Positions 33,756 to 43,045 are shown, numbered from the stretch's first letter. The stretch is DNA of 64,000 nt from a bacterium EF100-94H03 bin56 (GCA_002238685.1 MPMV01000018.1:1-64000); one strand, 5' to 3'. The notes: generated by a model not told the origin, from the letters alone. Numbers and translations: made by a program.

Positions 33756-34804
33756 CTTTATGGACGAGAACATTCGGGATTGCCGCTGTGTTCCTTGCAG
33801 GGATCGCCCCCCTTCACGCGGCAGACGACGAACTCAACGCGCTGGTCTGGTGCGACCATTCCGATCCGGCGTTTCTCGAGCCCTTCGAGGAAGAGCACGG
33901 CGTCACGGTCAACATCAAGGAGTACGAAGGAACGGGCGTCGCGCTGGCGCTTCTCGAGCAATCACAGCCCGGCGACTGGGATGTCTTCGTCGTCGATGGG
34001 GTCGATGTTCCGCGGATCGTGGAGGCCGGCTATCTTGCGCCGCTCGACCGGGAGGGCCTGCCGCTCGACGATATCTTCCCCGGCATACGCGATTCCGAGA
34101 TTCACGAGATCGACGGCGAACTCTACGCCGTGCCCGAGAAGTTCGGCTACAACACGATCTCCTACAATGCGTCGAAGGTGAATGCCGACGACATGCGCGA
34201 CATCGCCGTTCTCTGGGGCGATGCCTACAGCGGCCGAATTGCGATCTACGACTACTATATTCCGCTCATCAACCTGGTGGCGATCGGCCTTGGCCTTCGC
34301 GAAGATGGCATCACCGCGGACGAGTTGCCGGCGATTCGCGAGCACCTGCTCAAGATGAAGGAACATTCCGCGATGGCGGGCGATGTCGTCTCCGTGCAGA
34401 CCGCTCTTGCAACCGGCGACGTCGACATCATCGCTGGCGGCGGCGAATGGGCGACGGCGGTGCTGATGGCCGAAGATCCCGACATGGAATGGGTGAACCC
34501 GGATCAGGGCGGCGTGCGCTGGTCCCAGTCGATCGGCGTCTTCAGGGATGCTGGCAATCCGGAATTGGCCCGCAAGTTCGTCGAGTATGTCCTCAACCCA
34601 GAAGGCCAGGCACGCCTGGCGACCTCGTCGTGCTACTGGGCCATGCCCTCGAACAGCAAGGCCGCGCTCACCGACGAAGAGAAGTCGATGCTGCGCTGGG
34701 ATGAACAGGAAACCTTCATCGCCAATTCCTGGCCCTACTTCATCCCGGATCCCGAGCTCGACGCCATGTTCCTCGATATCTGGACGGAAATGCTGCAGCA
34801 CTGA
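33752..34804 (+). CDS. Extracellular solute-binding protein, PotD-like
   Basis: A 350-residue periplasmic binding protein of the spermidine/putrescine class. The ATG at 33752 overlaps the oxygenase stop. The signal peptide MTLWTRTFGIAAVFLAG... cleaves near LHA-ADD. The mature protein has LVWCDHSDPAFLEPFEEEHG, EYEGTG, VPEKFGYNTISYN and the late CYWAMPSN region. The frame remains open far upstream (to 32708), an overlap shadow inside the oxygenase gene. It delivers the substrate to the permeases encoded at 34878 and 35735. Confidence 0.9.
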   Translation: MTLWTRTFGIAAVFLAGIAPLHAADDELNALVWCDHSDPAFLEPFEEEHGVTVNIKEYEGTGVALALLEQSQPGDWDVFVVDGVDVPRIVEAGYLAPLDREGLPLDDIFPGIRDSEIHEIDGELYAVPEKFGYNTISYNASKVNADDMRDIAVLWGDAYSGRIAIYDYYIPLINLVAIGLGLREDGITADELPAIREHLLKMKEHSAMAGDVVSVQTALATGDVDIIAGGGEWATAVLMAEDPDMEWVNPDQGGVRWSQSIGVFRDAGNPELARKFVEYVLNPEGQARLATSSCYWAMPSNSKAALTDEEKSMLRWDEQETFIANSWPYFIPDPELDAMFLDIWTEMLQH

Positions 34805-34835
34805 TCCTGCGCGCTCTTAATCGCGGATCACAGAC

Positions 34836-34865
34836 GTCCCGGTCCGCACGGCTGCGGGCCGGGAC
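34836..34865 (+). terminator. Intercistronic hairpin between potD-like and potB-like genes
   Basis: GTCCCGGTCCGCA (34836-34848) pairs with TGCGGGCCGGGAC (34853-34865) over 13 positions with one G-U pair and a CGGC loop. No U-run follows. Such hairpins after a binding-protein gene often protect its mRNA or partly stop transcription, so that more binding protein than permease is made. Confidence 0.6.
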
Positions 34866-34877
34866 GGGAATGACGGG

Positions 34878-35723
34878 ATGAACCGGCGAGGACTGGCGGG
34901 CTGGGTCTTGCTGGCGCCGGCACTCCTGTGGGTCATGGCGTTCTTCGTCGTACCCTTCGCCGTCATGGCGCTCTACAGCGTCTGGAGAAGGGAGGGTACG
35001 CAATTGGTGCGCGAGCCCTCGCTCGTGAACTATGAGACGTTCCTGGACAAGAGCTATCTTCTCGATGCCCTCTTCAACTCCCTCGAGATCACGGCCATCA
35101 CGGTGGTCCTCTCGGTGCTCTTCGCCTATCCGCTGGCCTATATTCTGGCCTTCCTCGTACCCCGGCGCTGGCAGCGTCTCGGGCTCATTCTCGCCATCCT
35201 GCCGTTCTGGACTTCCTATCTGGTGCGTTCCTACAGCTGGCTCCTGGTGCTGTCGGAAAACGGCGTCATCTCGCAGACACTCGTCACCCTGGGCCTGCTC
35301 TCCGAAACCATGTCGTTCGCCAACAGCAACGGAGCTACCGTCCTGGGTTTCGTCCACTTCTTCACGATGCTCCTGGCGCTGACCATCTACGCCAATCTGG
35401 TCCAGATATCGCCGAACTACCGCAGGGCCGCAGAGGATCTCGGGGCATCCAGGCTCCAGAGCTTCATCCATGTCGTCCTTCCGCTGAGCCTGCCCGGCAT
35501 TATGATCGGCGCGTTCATCACCTTCGTGCTGGCGATTGGCGATTACGTTACGCCTCAGATCCTGGGCGGAAACCGCGAACTGGTCATGCCGCAGGCGATC
35601 CTTCTGCAGGTCCAGCGCCGGGCGGACTTTCCCATGGCGTCCGCCATGTCGCTCGTGCTTATGCTCGTCATCTCCGCGGTCTTCCTGGCGAGCGCACGCT
35701 GGCTGAAGATGGACCGGGTCTGA
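34878..35723 (+). CDS. ABC transporter permease, PotB-like
   Basis: A 281-residue inner-membrane permease with about six hydrophobic segments (the first near residues 9-33). The EAA loop is NYRRAAEDLGASRLQSFIHV, then LPLSLPGIMIGAFI. The conserved GDYVTPQILGG after the loop is typical of PotB-type spermidine/putrescine permeases. It starts 74 bases after the binding-protein gene, behind the hairpin, and is followed at 12 bases by the second permease. Confidence 0.92.
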   Translation: MNRRGLAGWVLLAPALLWVMAFFVVPFAVMALYSVWRREGTQLVREPSLVNYETFLDKSYLLDALFNSLEITAITVVLSVLFAYPLAYILAFLVPRRWQRLGLILAILPFWTSYLVRSYSWLLVLSENGVISQTLVTLGLLSETMSFANSNGATVLGFVHFFTMLLALTIYANLVQISPNYRRAAEDLGASRLQSFIHVVLPLSLPGIMIGAFITFVLAIGDYVTPQILGGNRELVMPQAILLQVQRRADFPMASAMSLVLMLVISAVFLASARWLKMDRV

Positions 35724-35734
35724 GGAGGCCTCGG

Positions 35735-36514
35735 GTGCTCACCGTCATTCCTGCCGCAGTCTACGTGCTGGCGGCCTATGCCTTCATCTACCTTCCTGTA
35801 GTCGTTCTCGTGATCTTCTCGTTTCAGGACGGAAGGCTCCCTGTTCCTCCCTTCAAGGGCGTGTCGCTGCGCTGGTACCACGAGGTCTTTTCGGATTCCG
35901 ACCTCATGGAGGCGCTCGTCAATTCCGTCATGGTGGGAGTCGTTTCGGCGACGCTGGCGACCGTCCTGGGTTTTCTTGCGGCCCATGCCCTGGCGCGCCA
36001 CCGCATACCCGGCGCCGTCGTCTTCCAGTGGCTCCTCATGGCCCCGCTTTCGGTCTCCTACCTCATCATCGGCATCGGGCTTCTAATCACCTTCACGGCG
36101 ACCGGCATGCCGAAGTCGCTGCTGTCCGTCGTCATCGGCCATGTCGTGATCAACCTGCCGCTGGCCTTTGGTATCTGCTATTCGCAACTGGGTGGCCACC
36201 AGGTCAGCGCCGAACGCGCCGCGCGGGATCTGGGGGCGCGTGAATGGCAGGTCCTGGCTCTTGTCAGCGTACCCATGATGTGGCCGGCGATCGCGGCGTC
36301 GTTCTTCCTGTCGTTCACCCTGTCGTGGGATGAATTCATAATCGCCTGGCTCGTGACGCGTTTCGACGTCACCCTTCCGGTCGAGATATGGAGTCTGCTG
36401 AGAAGCGGTCTCGATCCCACGACGAACGCGGTCGGGACCGTGGTGTTCGCAATCTCCATGGCGCTCGTGATTGTCATGGAACTGTTCGTGTTCCGCAGGA
36501 AGACCCGCGCATGA
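35735..36514 (+). CDS. ABC transporter permease, PotC-like
   Basis: A 259-residue permease, start GTG at 35735. The hydrophobic N-terminus (AVYVLAAYAFIYLPVVVLVI) is followed by the PotC-type SFQDGRLPVPPF loop. The EAA motif is AERAARDLGAREWQVLALV, then FTLSWDEFIIAWLVT, the usual PotC sequence. It should pair with the PotB-like subunit in the membrane. The stop overlaps the ATPase ATG by 4 bases. Confidence 0.92.
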   Translation: MLTVIPAAVYVLAAYAFIYLPVVVLVIFSFQDGRLPVPPFKGVSLRWYHEVFSDSDLMEALVNSVMVGVVSATLATVLGFLAAHALARHRIPGAVVFQWLLMAPLSVSYLIIGIGLLITFTATGMPKSLLSVVIGHVVINLPLAFGICYSQLGGHQVSAERAARDLGAREWQVLALVSVPMMWPAIAASFFLSFTLSWDEFIIAWLVTRFDVTLPVEIWSLLRSGLDPTTNAVGTVVFAISMALVIVMELFVFRRKTRA

Positions 36515-37575
36515 CCCGACCGCTCGTCAGCCTGGAAGGCGTCACGATGCTGTTCGGCGAGACCGCTGCGGTCAGGGACATCTCCCTGGAGATCCACGAA
36601 GGCGAATTCGTCGTTCTTCTCGGCCCGTCGGGCAGCGGCAAGACGACACTGCTCAACATTCTTGCCGGCTTTGTCGAACCGACGCGCGGCCGGGTGCTGA
36701 TCTCCGGCATGGACATGAGCCGCGTGCCTCCCGCGAGAAGGCCGACCACGACGGTGTTCCAGGACTATGCCCTGTTTCCCCACATGAGTGTCGCCCGGAA
36801 CGTTGCTTTCGGCCTGGCGATGCGCGGCATTCCGGTGCCGCAGAGGCGGCAACGAAGCGAGGCAGCCCTCGATCTCGTGGGGTTGTCCGGCGCCGGTGGG
36901 CGGCGTGTGCACGAACTGTCGGGCGGCCAGCGGCAGAGGGTCGCCCTGGCGCGGGCCATCGTCGTCGATCCCCGGGTCCTTCTTCTGGACGAGCCCCTGG
37001 GAGCGCTCGATCTCAACTTGAGGCGGCAGATGCAGGAGGAACTGCTCCATCTGCAACGGCACCTGGGAACCACCTTCGTCCACGTGACGCACGACCAGGA
37101 CGAAGCCATGAACATGGCGGACACGATCGTGGTCCTCAACGAAGGCAGGGTCGAGGACCAGGGGCCTCCCGCCCGGATCTACCTGAAGCCCGCGACACGG
37201 TTCGTCGCTACGTTCATGGGCGACAGCAATCTGGTCGAGGGCACGGTCACGCGAAGGGACGACCATGGCGTCACTGTCGCCACCGTGTTCGGCGCGCTGG
37301 AACTTCCGGTCCGCGACCTTCCCGAGGGAAGGGTGATCCTCTCCCTCAGGCCCGAACAGATCGCTCCGGCGCCCGGCGACGGATTCGCGGCGCTCTGCGA
37401 AGGCGTTGTCAGGGAGTGCCATTTCAGCGGTACGCATATCCGCTGCCGCCTCATGGTGGGGCGTGACGGCGACCGGGAGTTTCAGGTGAACCTGCCGGCG
37501 CGCACGGCGGTGCGCCCCGGCGACCGCCTGAGCCTCTATGTCGATCCGGCCGATGTGGTTGCACTTGCCGGCTGA
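36511..37575 (+). CDS. ABC transporter ATP-binding protein, PotA-like
   Basis: A 354-residue ATPase. The ATG at 36511 overlaps the PotC-like stop; an open frame from 36388 is a shadow. Walker A is GPSGSGKT, the signature LSGGQRQRVALARA, Walker B VLLLDEPLGALD and the switch HVTHDQDEA. The last ~110 residues form a TOBE domain (MGDSNLVEGTV... LSLRPEQI), as in PotA/PotG. It completes the importer linked to the Rieske oxygenase. Confidence 0.93.
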   Translation: MTRPLVSLEGVTMLFGETAAVRDISLEIHEGEFVVLLGPSGSGKTTLLNILAGFVEPTRGRVLISGMDMSRVPPARRPTTTVFQDYALFPHMSVARNVAFGLAMRGIPVPQRRQRSEAALDLVGLSGAGGRRVHELSGGQRQRVALARAIVVDPRVLLLDEPLGALDLNLRRQMQEELLHLQRHLGTTFVHVTHDQDEAMNMADTIVVLNEGRVEDQGPPARIYLKPATRFVATFMGDSNLVEGTVTRRDDHGVTVATVFGALELPVRDLPEGRVILSLRPEQIAPAPGDGFAALCEGVVRECHFSGTHIRCRLMVGRDGDREFQVNLPARTAVRPGDRLSLYVDPADVVALAG

Positions 37576-38036
37576 AACCCCTTCAAAACGACGTTGAGCA
37601 CCGAAAGGCCGTGCGCCGTGGCGCGCAGTCCACCGTTGTCGCGAATCCGGCGGGTGACTCTCACCCGGCGAACCAACGGTTACCATTCAGCGGCGTATTG
37701 TCGCCCTCTTGCTGCCTCCCACCGGGTGGCTTGGCGGCTCTTTCCCCGACAACTGTCGGTCGGGAACCCGGTGCTCACTGTCGATCAACTCATGCGCCCG
37801 ACGACATGAACCTTCCCTTGCAACATCACACATTGGCGCTTCGTCGCCCCCTGACGAACGGGCGACAGGGAAGAACGTGCCCGACTGACAGATGTCCGCA
37901 AATTGTTCGGGATGCCCTGACTGACGCCTCGAATCGCCGGATCGGGGGCGTCGTGCCGGACCTGAAGGTCACCAATGAAGACAGGTACGGTCGATTCCGG
38001 AGGGGCTTGCAAGTGCCGTGTTTTCCGAATGGGGGG
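37576..38036. other. Intergenic region with nested hairpin after the Pot operon
   Basis: At 37730-37773 CACCGGGT pairs with ACCCGGTG and encloses CCGACA-AC-TGTCGG (37746-37759), giving a two-level hairpin that could end the PotDBCA transcript, though no U-run follows. CGGGTGA-CTC-TCACCCG at 37661-37677 is a second small hairpin. No gene is recognised; the fic gene on the other strand ends at 38037, so transcription converges here. Confidence 0.45.
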
Positions 38037-39032
38037 TCATTCGCGCCCTCGCAAGACGGCCTGACCACGCCTGGTCAGCCTGTATCGCTGGTTTCGTGCT
38101 CTCGGTGATGTCGGATTGGTCATTTCCACATAACCCTGCTCCAGGGCAGGCAGCAGGTATCGTTGCCGAAACGATTTGCGATCGTTCAGGCCAAGGGCCT
38201 GAAGAACCTCCCGCGCCGACTTCTCCTCCCCGAGGACAGAAACCAGGCGTCGTACTTGGGGGGTTTGCTGCAGGGTTTCCTGGGGGGTCGAGAGGGCTTC
38301 GAGGATCGCCTCCAGCATGAAGACGATGAACGGGGTGCTTTCCCCCCTGGCAGAACTCTCCTGAATGGCCGTGTAGTAGTCGCCCTGGCGTGCGTGGACC
38401 ATGCTCTCCACGGGAACGCAGGCAAAGAGGGGATTCCAGCGCGTCAGGATCAACGTCTGCCAAAGGCGGCCCAGACGGCCGTTGCCATCCTCGAAGGGGT
38501 GGATGAACTCGAACTCGTAGTGGAAAACCGGACTGGCTATCAACGGATGCTCGTCCGTTCCACCCAGCCAGGAAAGCAGGTTCGCCATGGCTCCGGAAAC
38601 ACGGTCGGCGGGCGGTGCGATGTGATGCACGGCGCCCCCTCCGGCCACCACGGCCCGGGCACGCCGATAGTGCCCGGGAAGGTCGAGCAGCCCGGTCATG
38701 AGTGTCTCGTGAGCGGCAAGAAGGTCGGCCTCGCTCGCCGGATCCCATTGCGGGAACATGTCGTAGGCGGCCAACGCGTTGCGTGCCTCCCGGATTTCCC
38801 GTGGTGGCGCGATCACCGGCTTTCCCTCAAGGATTGTCGCGATCTGGCCTTCGCTGAGCGTGTTGCCTTCAATCGCCAGGGATCCCTGGATCGTGCGGAT
38901 GCGGTTGATTCGCCGCAAGTGCAGATTCTCCCCCTCAGCCAGTGCCTGCGCCCGGCCAAGCGCTTCACCGATCCGGATCGAAAGGGTGGATATGGACGGG
39001 TTTGTTGCGTAGGGCGGTGGCGTGGGCGTCAT
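38037..39032 (-). CDS. Fic family protein with C-terminal winged helix
   Basis: A 331-residue Fic protein. S51-L-A-I-E55-G is the N-terminal inhibitory motif, so it is class II. HPFEDGNGRLGR at 178-189 is the full catalytic loop including the His and the phosphate-binding Gly/Arg residues. The C-terminal ~70 residues (VRRLVSVLGEEKSAREVLQAL... RYRLTRRGQAVL) look like a winged helix. Many such proteins AMPylate themselves or a host enzyme; this target is unknown. It stands alone, divergent from typA. It is not closely similar to the Fic protein at 5884. Confidence 0.92.
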   Translation of the reverse strand: MTPTPPPYATNPSISTLSIRIGEALGRAQALAEGENLHLRRINRIRTIQGSLAIEGNTLSEGQIATILEGKPVIAPPREIREARNALAAYDMFPQWDPASEADLLAAHETLMTGLLDLPGHYRRARAVVAGGGAVHHIAPPADRVSGAMANLLSWLGGTDEHPLIASPVFHYEFEFIHPFEDGNGRLGRLWQTLILTRWNPLFACVPVESMVHARQGDYYTAIQESSARGESTPFIVFMLEAILEALSTPQETLQQTPQVRRLVSVLGEEKSAREVLQALGLNDRKSFRQRYLLPALEQGYVEMTNPTSPRARNQRYRLTRRGQAVLRGRE

Positions 39033-39312
39033 GCACCGGGTCCTCCGTCAGCCCTTTCGTTGAAGCTGTCCACGCAGGAAAGAGCGACGCGCCATGGGGC
39101 GACCGGCCCGGGAACCGCCATTGCGGGCTCGCATGAGGCAGGGGTCATGCACGAGCCCACGGACCACGGGATCCGCCAGCGCATCTTCATCCCCCTTACC
39201 ATTTCAGCAGGACTGACCATGGTGGAATGATCACCGTTTTCTTGTTAAAAATCAAGTCGTTCGGTTGTGTTCTCGACAGTGGTGTATGAGTTTCGGCTCC
39301 GCTGTTATCTGG

Positions 39313-39355
39313 GGGCAAGTCGCCCGCCAGGGATGAGGCGACGGGCGACTTGTCC
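39313..39355 (+). promoter_or_regulatory. Strong leader hairpin upstream of typA
   Basis: GGGCAAGTCGCCCG (39313-39326) pairs with CGGGCGACTTGTCC (39342-39355): a 14-bp stem with one G-U pair and a 15-base loop. It lies in the fic/typA divergent gap, 134 bases before the typA ATG. The preceding sequence is AT-rich (39240-39260) and could be a promoter, placing the hairpin in the typA leader. There is no U-run. It could be an RNA thermometer-like or protein-binding leader, or a small RNA. Confidence 0.5.
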
Positions 39356-39488
39356 TGTACGCGTTTCGGTTCCAGATGGTGTTCGCTGCGCTGATTCCCT
39401 GACTTCGGCCATGGGTCCTTGCATCCATGCACTCCGGCGTTATGGTGCCGCGCGCCTTCGCGGGTGCCCCCTCCAGCCTCACGTACTC

Positions 39489-41309
39489 ATGATGAACCTG
39501 CGCAACATTGCGATCATCGCCCATGTCGATCACGGAAAGACAACGCTGGTGGACGTGCTGTTCCGCCAGTCGGGCACGTTCCGTGACAACCAGCGGGTTG
39601 CCGACAGGGCGCTTGATTCGAACGATCTTGAGCGTGAGCGCGGCATCACCATTCTCGCCAAATGCACCTCTGTGGTCTGGGAAGGGACCACGATCAACAT
39701 AGTCGACACGCCCGGACACGCCGACTTCGGAGGCGAGGTCGAACGTGTCCTCGACATGGTGGATGGCGTTCTCGTGCTGGTGGATGCCTCGGAAGGCCCG
39801 ATGCCCCAGACCAGGTTCGTGCTCTCCAAGGCCCTGGCGCTGGGGCTGAGGCCGATGTGTGTCGTCAACAAGGTCGACCGCCCGGACCAGCGGGCGCATG
39901 AAGTCGAAGAGGAAATGTTCGACCTCTTCGCCTCCCTGGATGCCAGCGATGAACAGCTCGACTTCCCGACCCTCTTCGCCTCGGCCAGGGAAGGCTGGGC
40001 ATCCTTGACCCCGGATCGCGGCGCAGACGACATGACCGCGCTCTTTGAGACGATTCTCGGCCACGTTCCGCCTCCAGCCATCGACAGCTCGCCGGATTTC
40101 CGCATGCTGGCGACGATCCTAGAGTCAGACCCCTGGCTCGGCAGGATCGTGACCGGCCGAATCGCCTCGGGGCACGTGCGCCCCAACATGACGGTCCAAG
40201 CCCTCTCCCGTGACGGCGACCTGATCGAGACCACCAGGGTCACCAAGGTTCTTGCCCGGCGCGGATTGGAGAGCGTGGCGCTGGAGGAGGCGCATGCCGG
40301 AGACATTGTCTCGCTCGCGGGCCTCGGTGTGGCGACGGTCGCCGACACGGTGGCCGGTCCCGGCGTGAGCGAACCACTGCCGGCAACGCCGATCGACCCC
40401 TCGACGATCGCCATCACCTTCTCGATCAACGATGCGCCCCTGGCGGGTCTCGAGGGCGACAAGGTGACATCGCGCGTGCTTCGCGACCGCCTCTTGAGGG
40501 AAGCGGAGGGCAATGTCGCCATCGAGGTCTGTCCGGTGCCGGACGACGACGCACTCGACGTTTCCGGGCGCGGCGAACTCCAGTTGGCCGTCCTGATCGA
40601 ACAGATGCGCCGGGAAGGCTACGAGATGTCGATCAGCCGACCGCGCGTGCTTCTGCGCGACAATCCGGAAAGCGGGACGCTCGAGGAACCGATCGAGGAA
40701 GTCGTGGTGGATGTCGACTCCGACCACGCCGGCGCCGTGGTGGAAACCCTCTCGCGTCGCAGGGGCGAACTCAGGGACATGAGAACGCTTTCCGGCGGCA
40801 AGCAGCGTCTCGTCTTCCAGTGCCCGTCGCGGGGTCTGATCGGCTACCACGGCGAGTTCCTCGGCCGCACCCGGGGAACCGGCGTCATGCACCGTGTCTT
40901 TCACGCATACGGGCCGCATCGCGGGCCGCTGCCGACACGACGCCAGGGTGTCCTCGTTTCGCTGGAGCGGGGCAGAGCATCGGGCTATGCCCTCTTCGGT
41001 CTCGAGGACCGGGGTCGCCTGATGATCGGCCCGGGCGAAGATGTCTATCCCGGCATGATCATCGGCGAACACAGCCGCGGCAGCGACCTCGACGTCAACC
41101 CTCTCAAGTCCAAACAGCTCACCAACTTTCGGGCGGCTGGCAAGGACGACGCCCTCGACCTTTCTCCGCCGATGCGCCTGACCCTCGAACAGGCGATCGC
41201 CTGGATCGCCGACGACGAACTGGTCGAAGTCACGCCCGCATCAATTCGCCTGCGCAAGCGCTACCTCGACGTCCACGAACGTCGCCGCCACGCCCGCGCC
41301 GGCAGGTGA
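39489..41309 (+). CDS. typA: Ribosome-associated translational GTPase TypA/BipA
   Basis: A 606-residue GTPase that binds ribosomes like EF-G and aids assembly and stress growth. G1 is HVDHGKTT, G2 region ERGITI, G3 DTPGHADF and G4 NKVDR, followed by the beta-barrel, alpha/beta and TypA-specific C-terminal domain ([26 protein letters not shown]). The ATG at 39489 (or 39492) starts the canonical [15 protein letters not shown]; the frame upstream to 39267 is untranslated leader. Length is normal. Confidence 0.97.
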   Translation: MMNLRNIAIIAHVDHGKTTLVDVLFRQSGTFRDNQRVADRALDSNDLERERGITILAKCTSVVWEGTTINIVDTPGHADFGGEVERVLDMVDGVLVLVDASEGPMPQTRFVLSKALALGLRPMCVVNKVDRPDQRAHEVEEEMFDLFASLDASDEQLDFPTLFASAREGWASLTPDRGADDMTALFETILGHVPPPAIDSSPDFRMLATILESDPWLGRIVTGRIASGHVRPNMTVQALSRDGDLIETTRVTKVLARRGLESVALEEAHAGDIVSLAGLGVATVADTVAGPGVSEPLPATPIDPSTIAITFSINDAPLAGLEGDKVTSRVLRDRLLREAEGNVAIEVCPVPDDDALDVSGRGELQLAVLIEQMRREGYEMSISRPRVLLRDNPESGTLEEPIEEVVVDVDSDHAGAVVETLSRRRGELRDMRTLSGGKQRLVFQCPSRGLIGYHGEFLGRTRGTGVMHRVFHAYGPHRGPLPTRRQGVLVSLERGRASGYALFGLEDRGRLMIGPGEDVYPGMIIGEHSRGSDLDVNPLKSKQLTNFRAAGKDDALDLSPPMRLTLEQAIAWIADDELVEVTPASIRLRKRYLDVHERRRHARAGR

Positions 41310-41617
41310 GGCCGCAGTTCGAGCGCGACTCATAGACATGACAGGCATTCGTGCCGGGTACACCCGGCTGTTGGAGTGCCTTCTTCTGGCGCGGCAGCAC
41401 TGGAACGTTGCATCCGTGTTCAGATGGCGACCCCGTCATCGTTCTTCTCGAGACGCATGGCAGTCCGTTCGGACTCTCGGGTTGCGCTCGGCAAGTCCCC
41501 TTCACCGGACTTCGCCGCTTCAGTCGGGACACCCCGAGACCCGTGGCGGGCGACCGCAAGGCCGATGGCGCCATGTATCGATCCGGTTGGGATAGCCGAA
41601 GGCAGACCAAGAGGTTC
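41310..41617. other. Intergenic region between typA and the AbrB/PIN module
   Basis: GCCGGG-TACA-CCCGGC at 41353-41368 is a short perfect hairpin 43 bases after the typA stop, and could be a weak terminator, though only a few T's follow. Open frames across 41338-41610 on both strands show no family resemblance and have no ribosome sites. I see nothing else. Confidence 0.4.
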
Positions 41618-41646
41618 TTGCTGTCACGGAAACAAGGGTCTAATGT
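41618..41646 (+). promoter_or_regulatory. Sigma70-like promoter of the AbrB/PIN module
   Basis: TTGCTG at 41618-41623, a 17-base spacer and TAATGT at 41641-41646. A start near 41653 would leave a ~29-base leader before the antitoxin ATG at 41682. The region is AT-richer than its surroundings. The antitoxin probably represses this promoter, as in related modules. Confidence 0.6.
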
Positions 41647-41681
41647 TTCCTTACTTCGCGTTCAGTATTTGGAAACCGATC

Positions 41682-41906
41682 ATGCTTGCCAAGCTGACCG
41701 CCAAGAACCAGTTGACCTTGCCCAAGGCAGCGGTCGCAGCGGTGGAGACAGCCGAATACTTCGATGTCACCACGGAGGACGGCCGAATCGTTCTGACGCC
41801 GGTTCGAGTCAACCGCGCTGACGGTGTGCGGGCGAAGCTTGCCAAGCTCGGGCTCTCGGATGCCGACGTGAAGGATGCGGTGGCATGGGCGCGGTCTCGC
41901 GATTGA
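41682..41906 (+). CDS. AbrB/SpoVT-type antitoxin (swapped-hairpin DNA-binding)
   Basis: A 74-residue protein. LAKLTAKNQLTLPKAAVAAV is the swapped-hairpin AbrB/MazE fold (K-x-Q-T-L-P-K pattern), then YFDVTTEDGRIVLTPV. The C-terminal tail (AKLGLSDADVKDAVAWARS) should bind the toxin. The ATG at 41682 was chosen because homology starts there; the open frame from 41376 is not coding-like. Its 3' end overlaps the PIN gene by 22 bases, typical of coupled toxin-antitoxin pairs. Confidence 0.88.
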   Translation: MLAKLTAKNQLTLPKAAVAAVETAEYFDVTTEDGRIVLTPVRVNRADGVRAKLAKLGLSDADVKDAVAWARSRD

Positions 41907-42343
41907 CGCCAGTTCGCCCGGTCCTTGACACAGGTGTTCTGGTCTCGTCTCTGCTGTTTCATACCGGCCAGGTTTCATGGCTGCGTGAAGCCTGGCGACA
42001 GGGCCGCATCCGCCCGCTCGTCAGCCGTGAGACCACTGCGGAATTGATCCAGGTCCTCGCTTACCCGAAGTTTGCGCTTGATGCCGACGATCTACGCGAA
42101 CTGTTCGACGACTACCTCCCCTGTTGCGAGAGCGTCGACGTCTCCGGCAAGCCGGTAGAGATGCCGCAATGCCGGGACCCGTTCGACCAACCCTTCCTGC
42201 ACCTTGCCGCGGTCGGACAGGCGGATGTGCTTGTCACCGGCGACGCCGACATCCTGGCGCTCGCAGACGCATTCGCCGTGCCGATACTCTCCCCGGGCTC
42301 GTTTCGGCGGCGGCTATCGGGTGAGAAAGGAACGGACAGCTGA
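41885..42343 (+). CDS. PIN-domain ribonuclease toxin (COG1569 type)
   Basis: A 152-residue PIN-fold protein. The acidic metal-binding residues appear in VLDTGVLVSSLLF, SRETTAELIQVL, CRDPFDQPFLHLA and VTGDADILAL, so all four are kept. It likely cleaves RNA when freed from the AbrB-type partner encoded just upstream. The ATG at 41885 lies inside the antitoxin gene. A ~100-bp repeat begins at its stop. Confidence 0.9.
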   Translation: MGAVSRLTPVRPVLDTGVLVSSLLFHTGQVSWLREAWRQGRIRPLVSRETTAELIQVLAYPKFALDADDLRELFDDYLPCCESVDVSGKPVEMPQCRDPFDQPFLHLAAVGQADVLVTGDADILALADAFAVPILSPGSFRRRLSGEKGTDS

Positions 42344-42472
42344 CCCGCTTCGGTGTCGTGGACTGCCGGTGCTTGCTGCAACAGAGCAACGAATTTCGCG
42401 GGGACGCGCCCCCTCGGGGAACCCATCGTTCCGAGTCGAACAGGTCAGGAAAGGATCAACCAGGTCGGCGTG
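42339..42472. repeat. Dispersed repeat, copy A (left of GYD gene)
   Basis: Begins GCTGACCCGCTTCGGTGTC, then ~24 bases absent from copy B, then CGAATTTCGCGGGGACGCGC and CCCCTCGGGGAACCCAT, ending near AGGTCGGCGT. Copy B at 42938 shares all blocks in the same order and orientation with scattered differences. CCCCTCGGGG can form a small hairpin. Confidence 0.7.
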
Positions 42473-42552
42473 CCCAGGCCATCAAGCGGCAAGGGGCAGC
42501 GCTTCATCGCCTTGGGAGAATCGCCGGATCCGGCGAAATTCGCGGAGGCGGA

Positions 42553-42834
42553 TCAGCCCGAAGCGAGGGCGTCGAACGTCTCCACGTCAACGGCGGGCGA
42601 GGTCAGGAACCCGATCCCGGTCAGGCGCGTCAACCTGAGTGAGACCTGCATCGCGGTCTCGACATCCGGCAATTCAACGAAGAGGACGAGATCGAAGGTC
42701 CCGAGCAGCGCGTACATGCCGATGACCTCTCCGCCGCTCTCCCGGACCACCTCTGCCGCCTGATCGGTGCGCGACGCGCTGATCTCTTCCATCGACCCTT
42801 GCGTGTACTTTCCGAGCATGACGAACTTGGCCAT
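42553..42834 (-). CDS. GYD-domain protein
   Basis: A 93-residue ferredoxin-fold protein of the GYD family (KFVMLGKYTQGSMEEI..., YALLGTFDLVLFVELPD, where GTFD replaces the usual G-x-Y-D). Members are small dimeric proteins of unknown function. It is alone on its strand and is enclosed by imperfect direct repeats at 42339 and 42938. This suggests the gene or segment may have been inserted or excised as a unit. Confidence 0.87.
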   Translation of the reverse strand: MAKFVMLGKYTQGSMEEISASRTDQAAEVVRESGGEVIGMYALLGTFDLVLFVELPDVETAMQVSLRLTRLTGIGFLTSPAVDVETFDALASG

Positions 42835-42937
42835 GATGTCCCCTTCGGTGCGAATTCAGTGTTACGCGAACCGTGCCCGAAGCGGACGGGCAACGCAAGC
42901 TGGAGAGCCCGGCTTGTTTCGGTGGCTATCGGGGACG

Positions 42938-43045
42938 GCTGACCCGCTGCGGTGTCCAGGGCATCGAAATTCGCGGCGACACGCCCCCTTGGGGAACCCG
43001 TCTTCCAGCAAGCCAGGCAAGAAGCATACCGGTCGGCGTCGCGAC
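42938..43045. repeat. Dispersed repeat, copy B (right of GYD gene)
   Basis: Begins GCTGACCCGCTGCGGTGTC, then CGAAATTCGCGGCGACACGC and CCCCTTGGGGAACCCGT, ending near CGGTCGGCGTCG. It matches copy A with one shorter internal block. Each copy lies just outside the GYD gene, about 600 bases apart. Confidence 0.7.
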
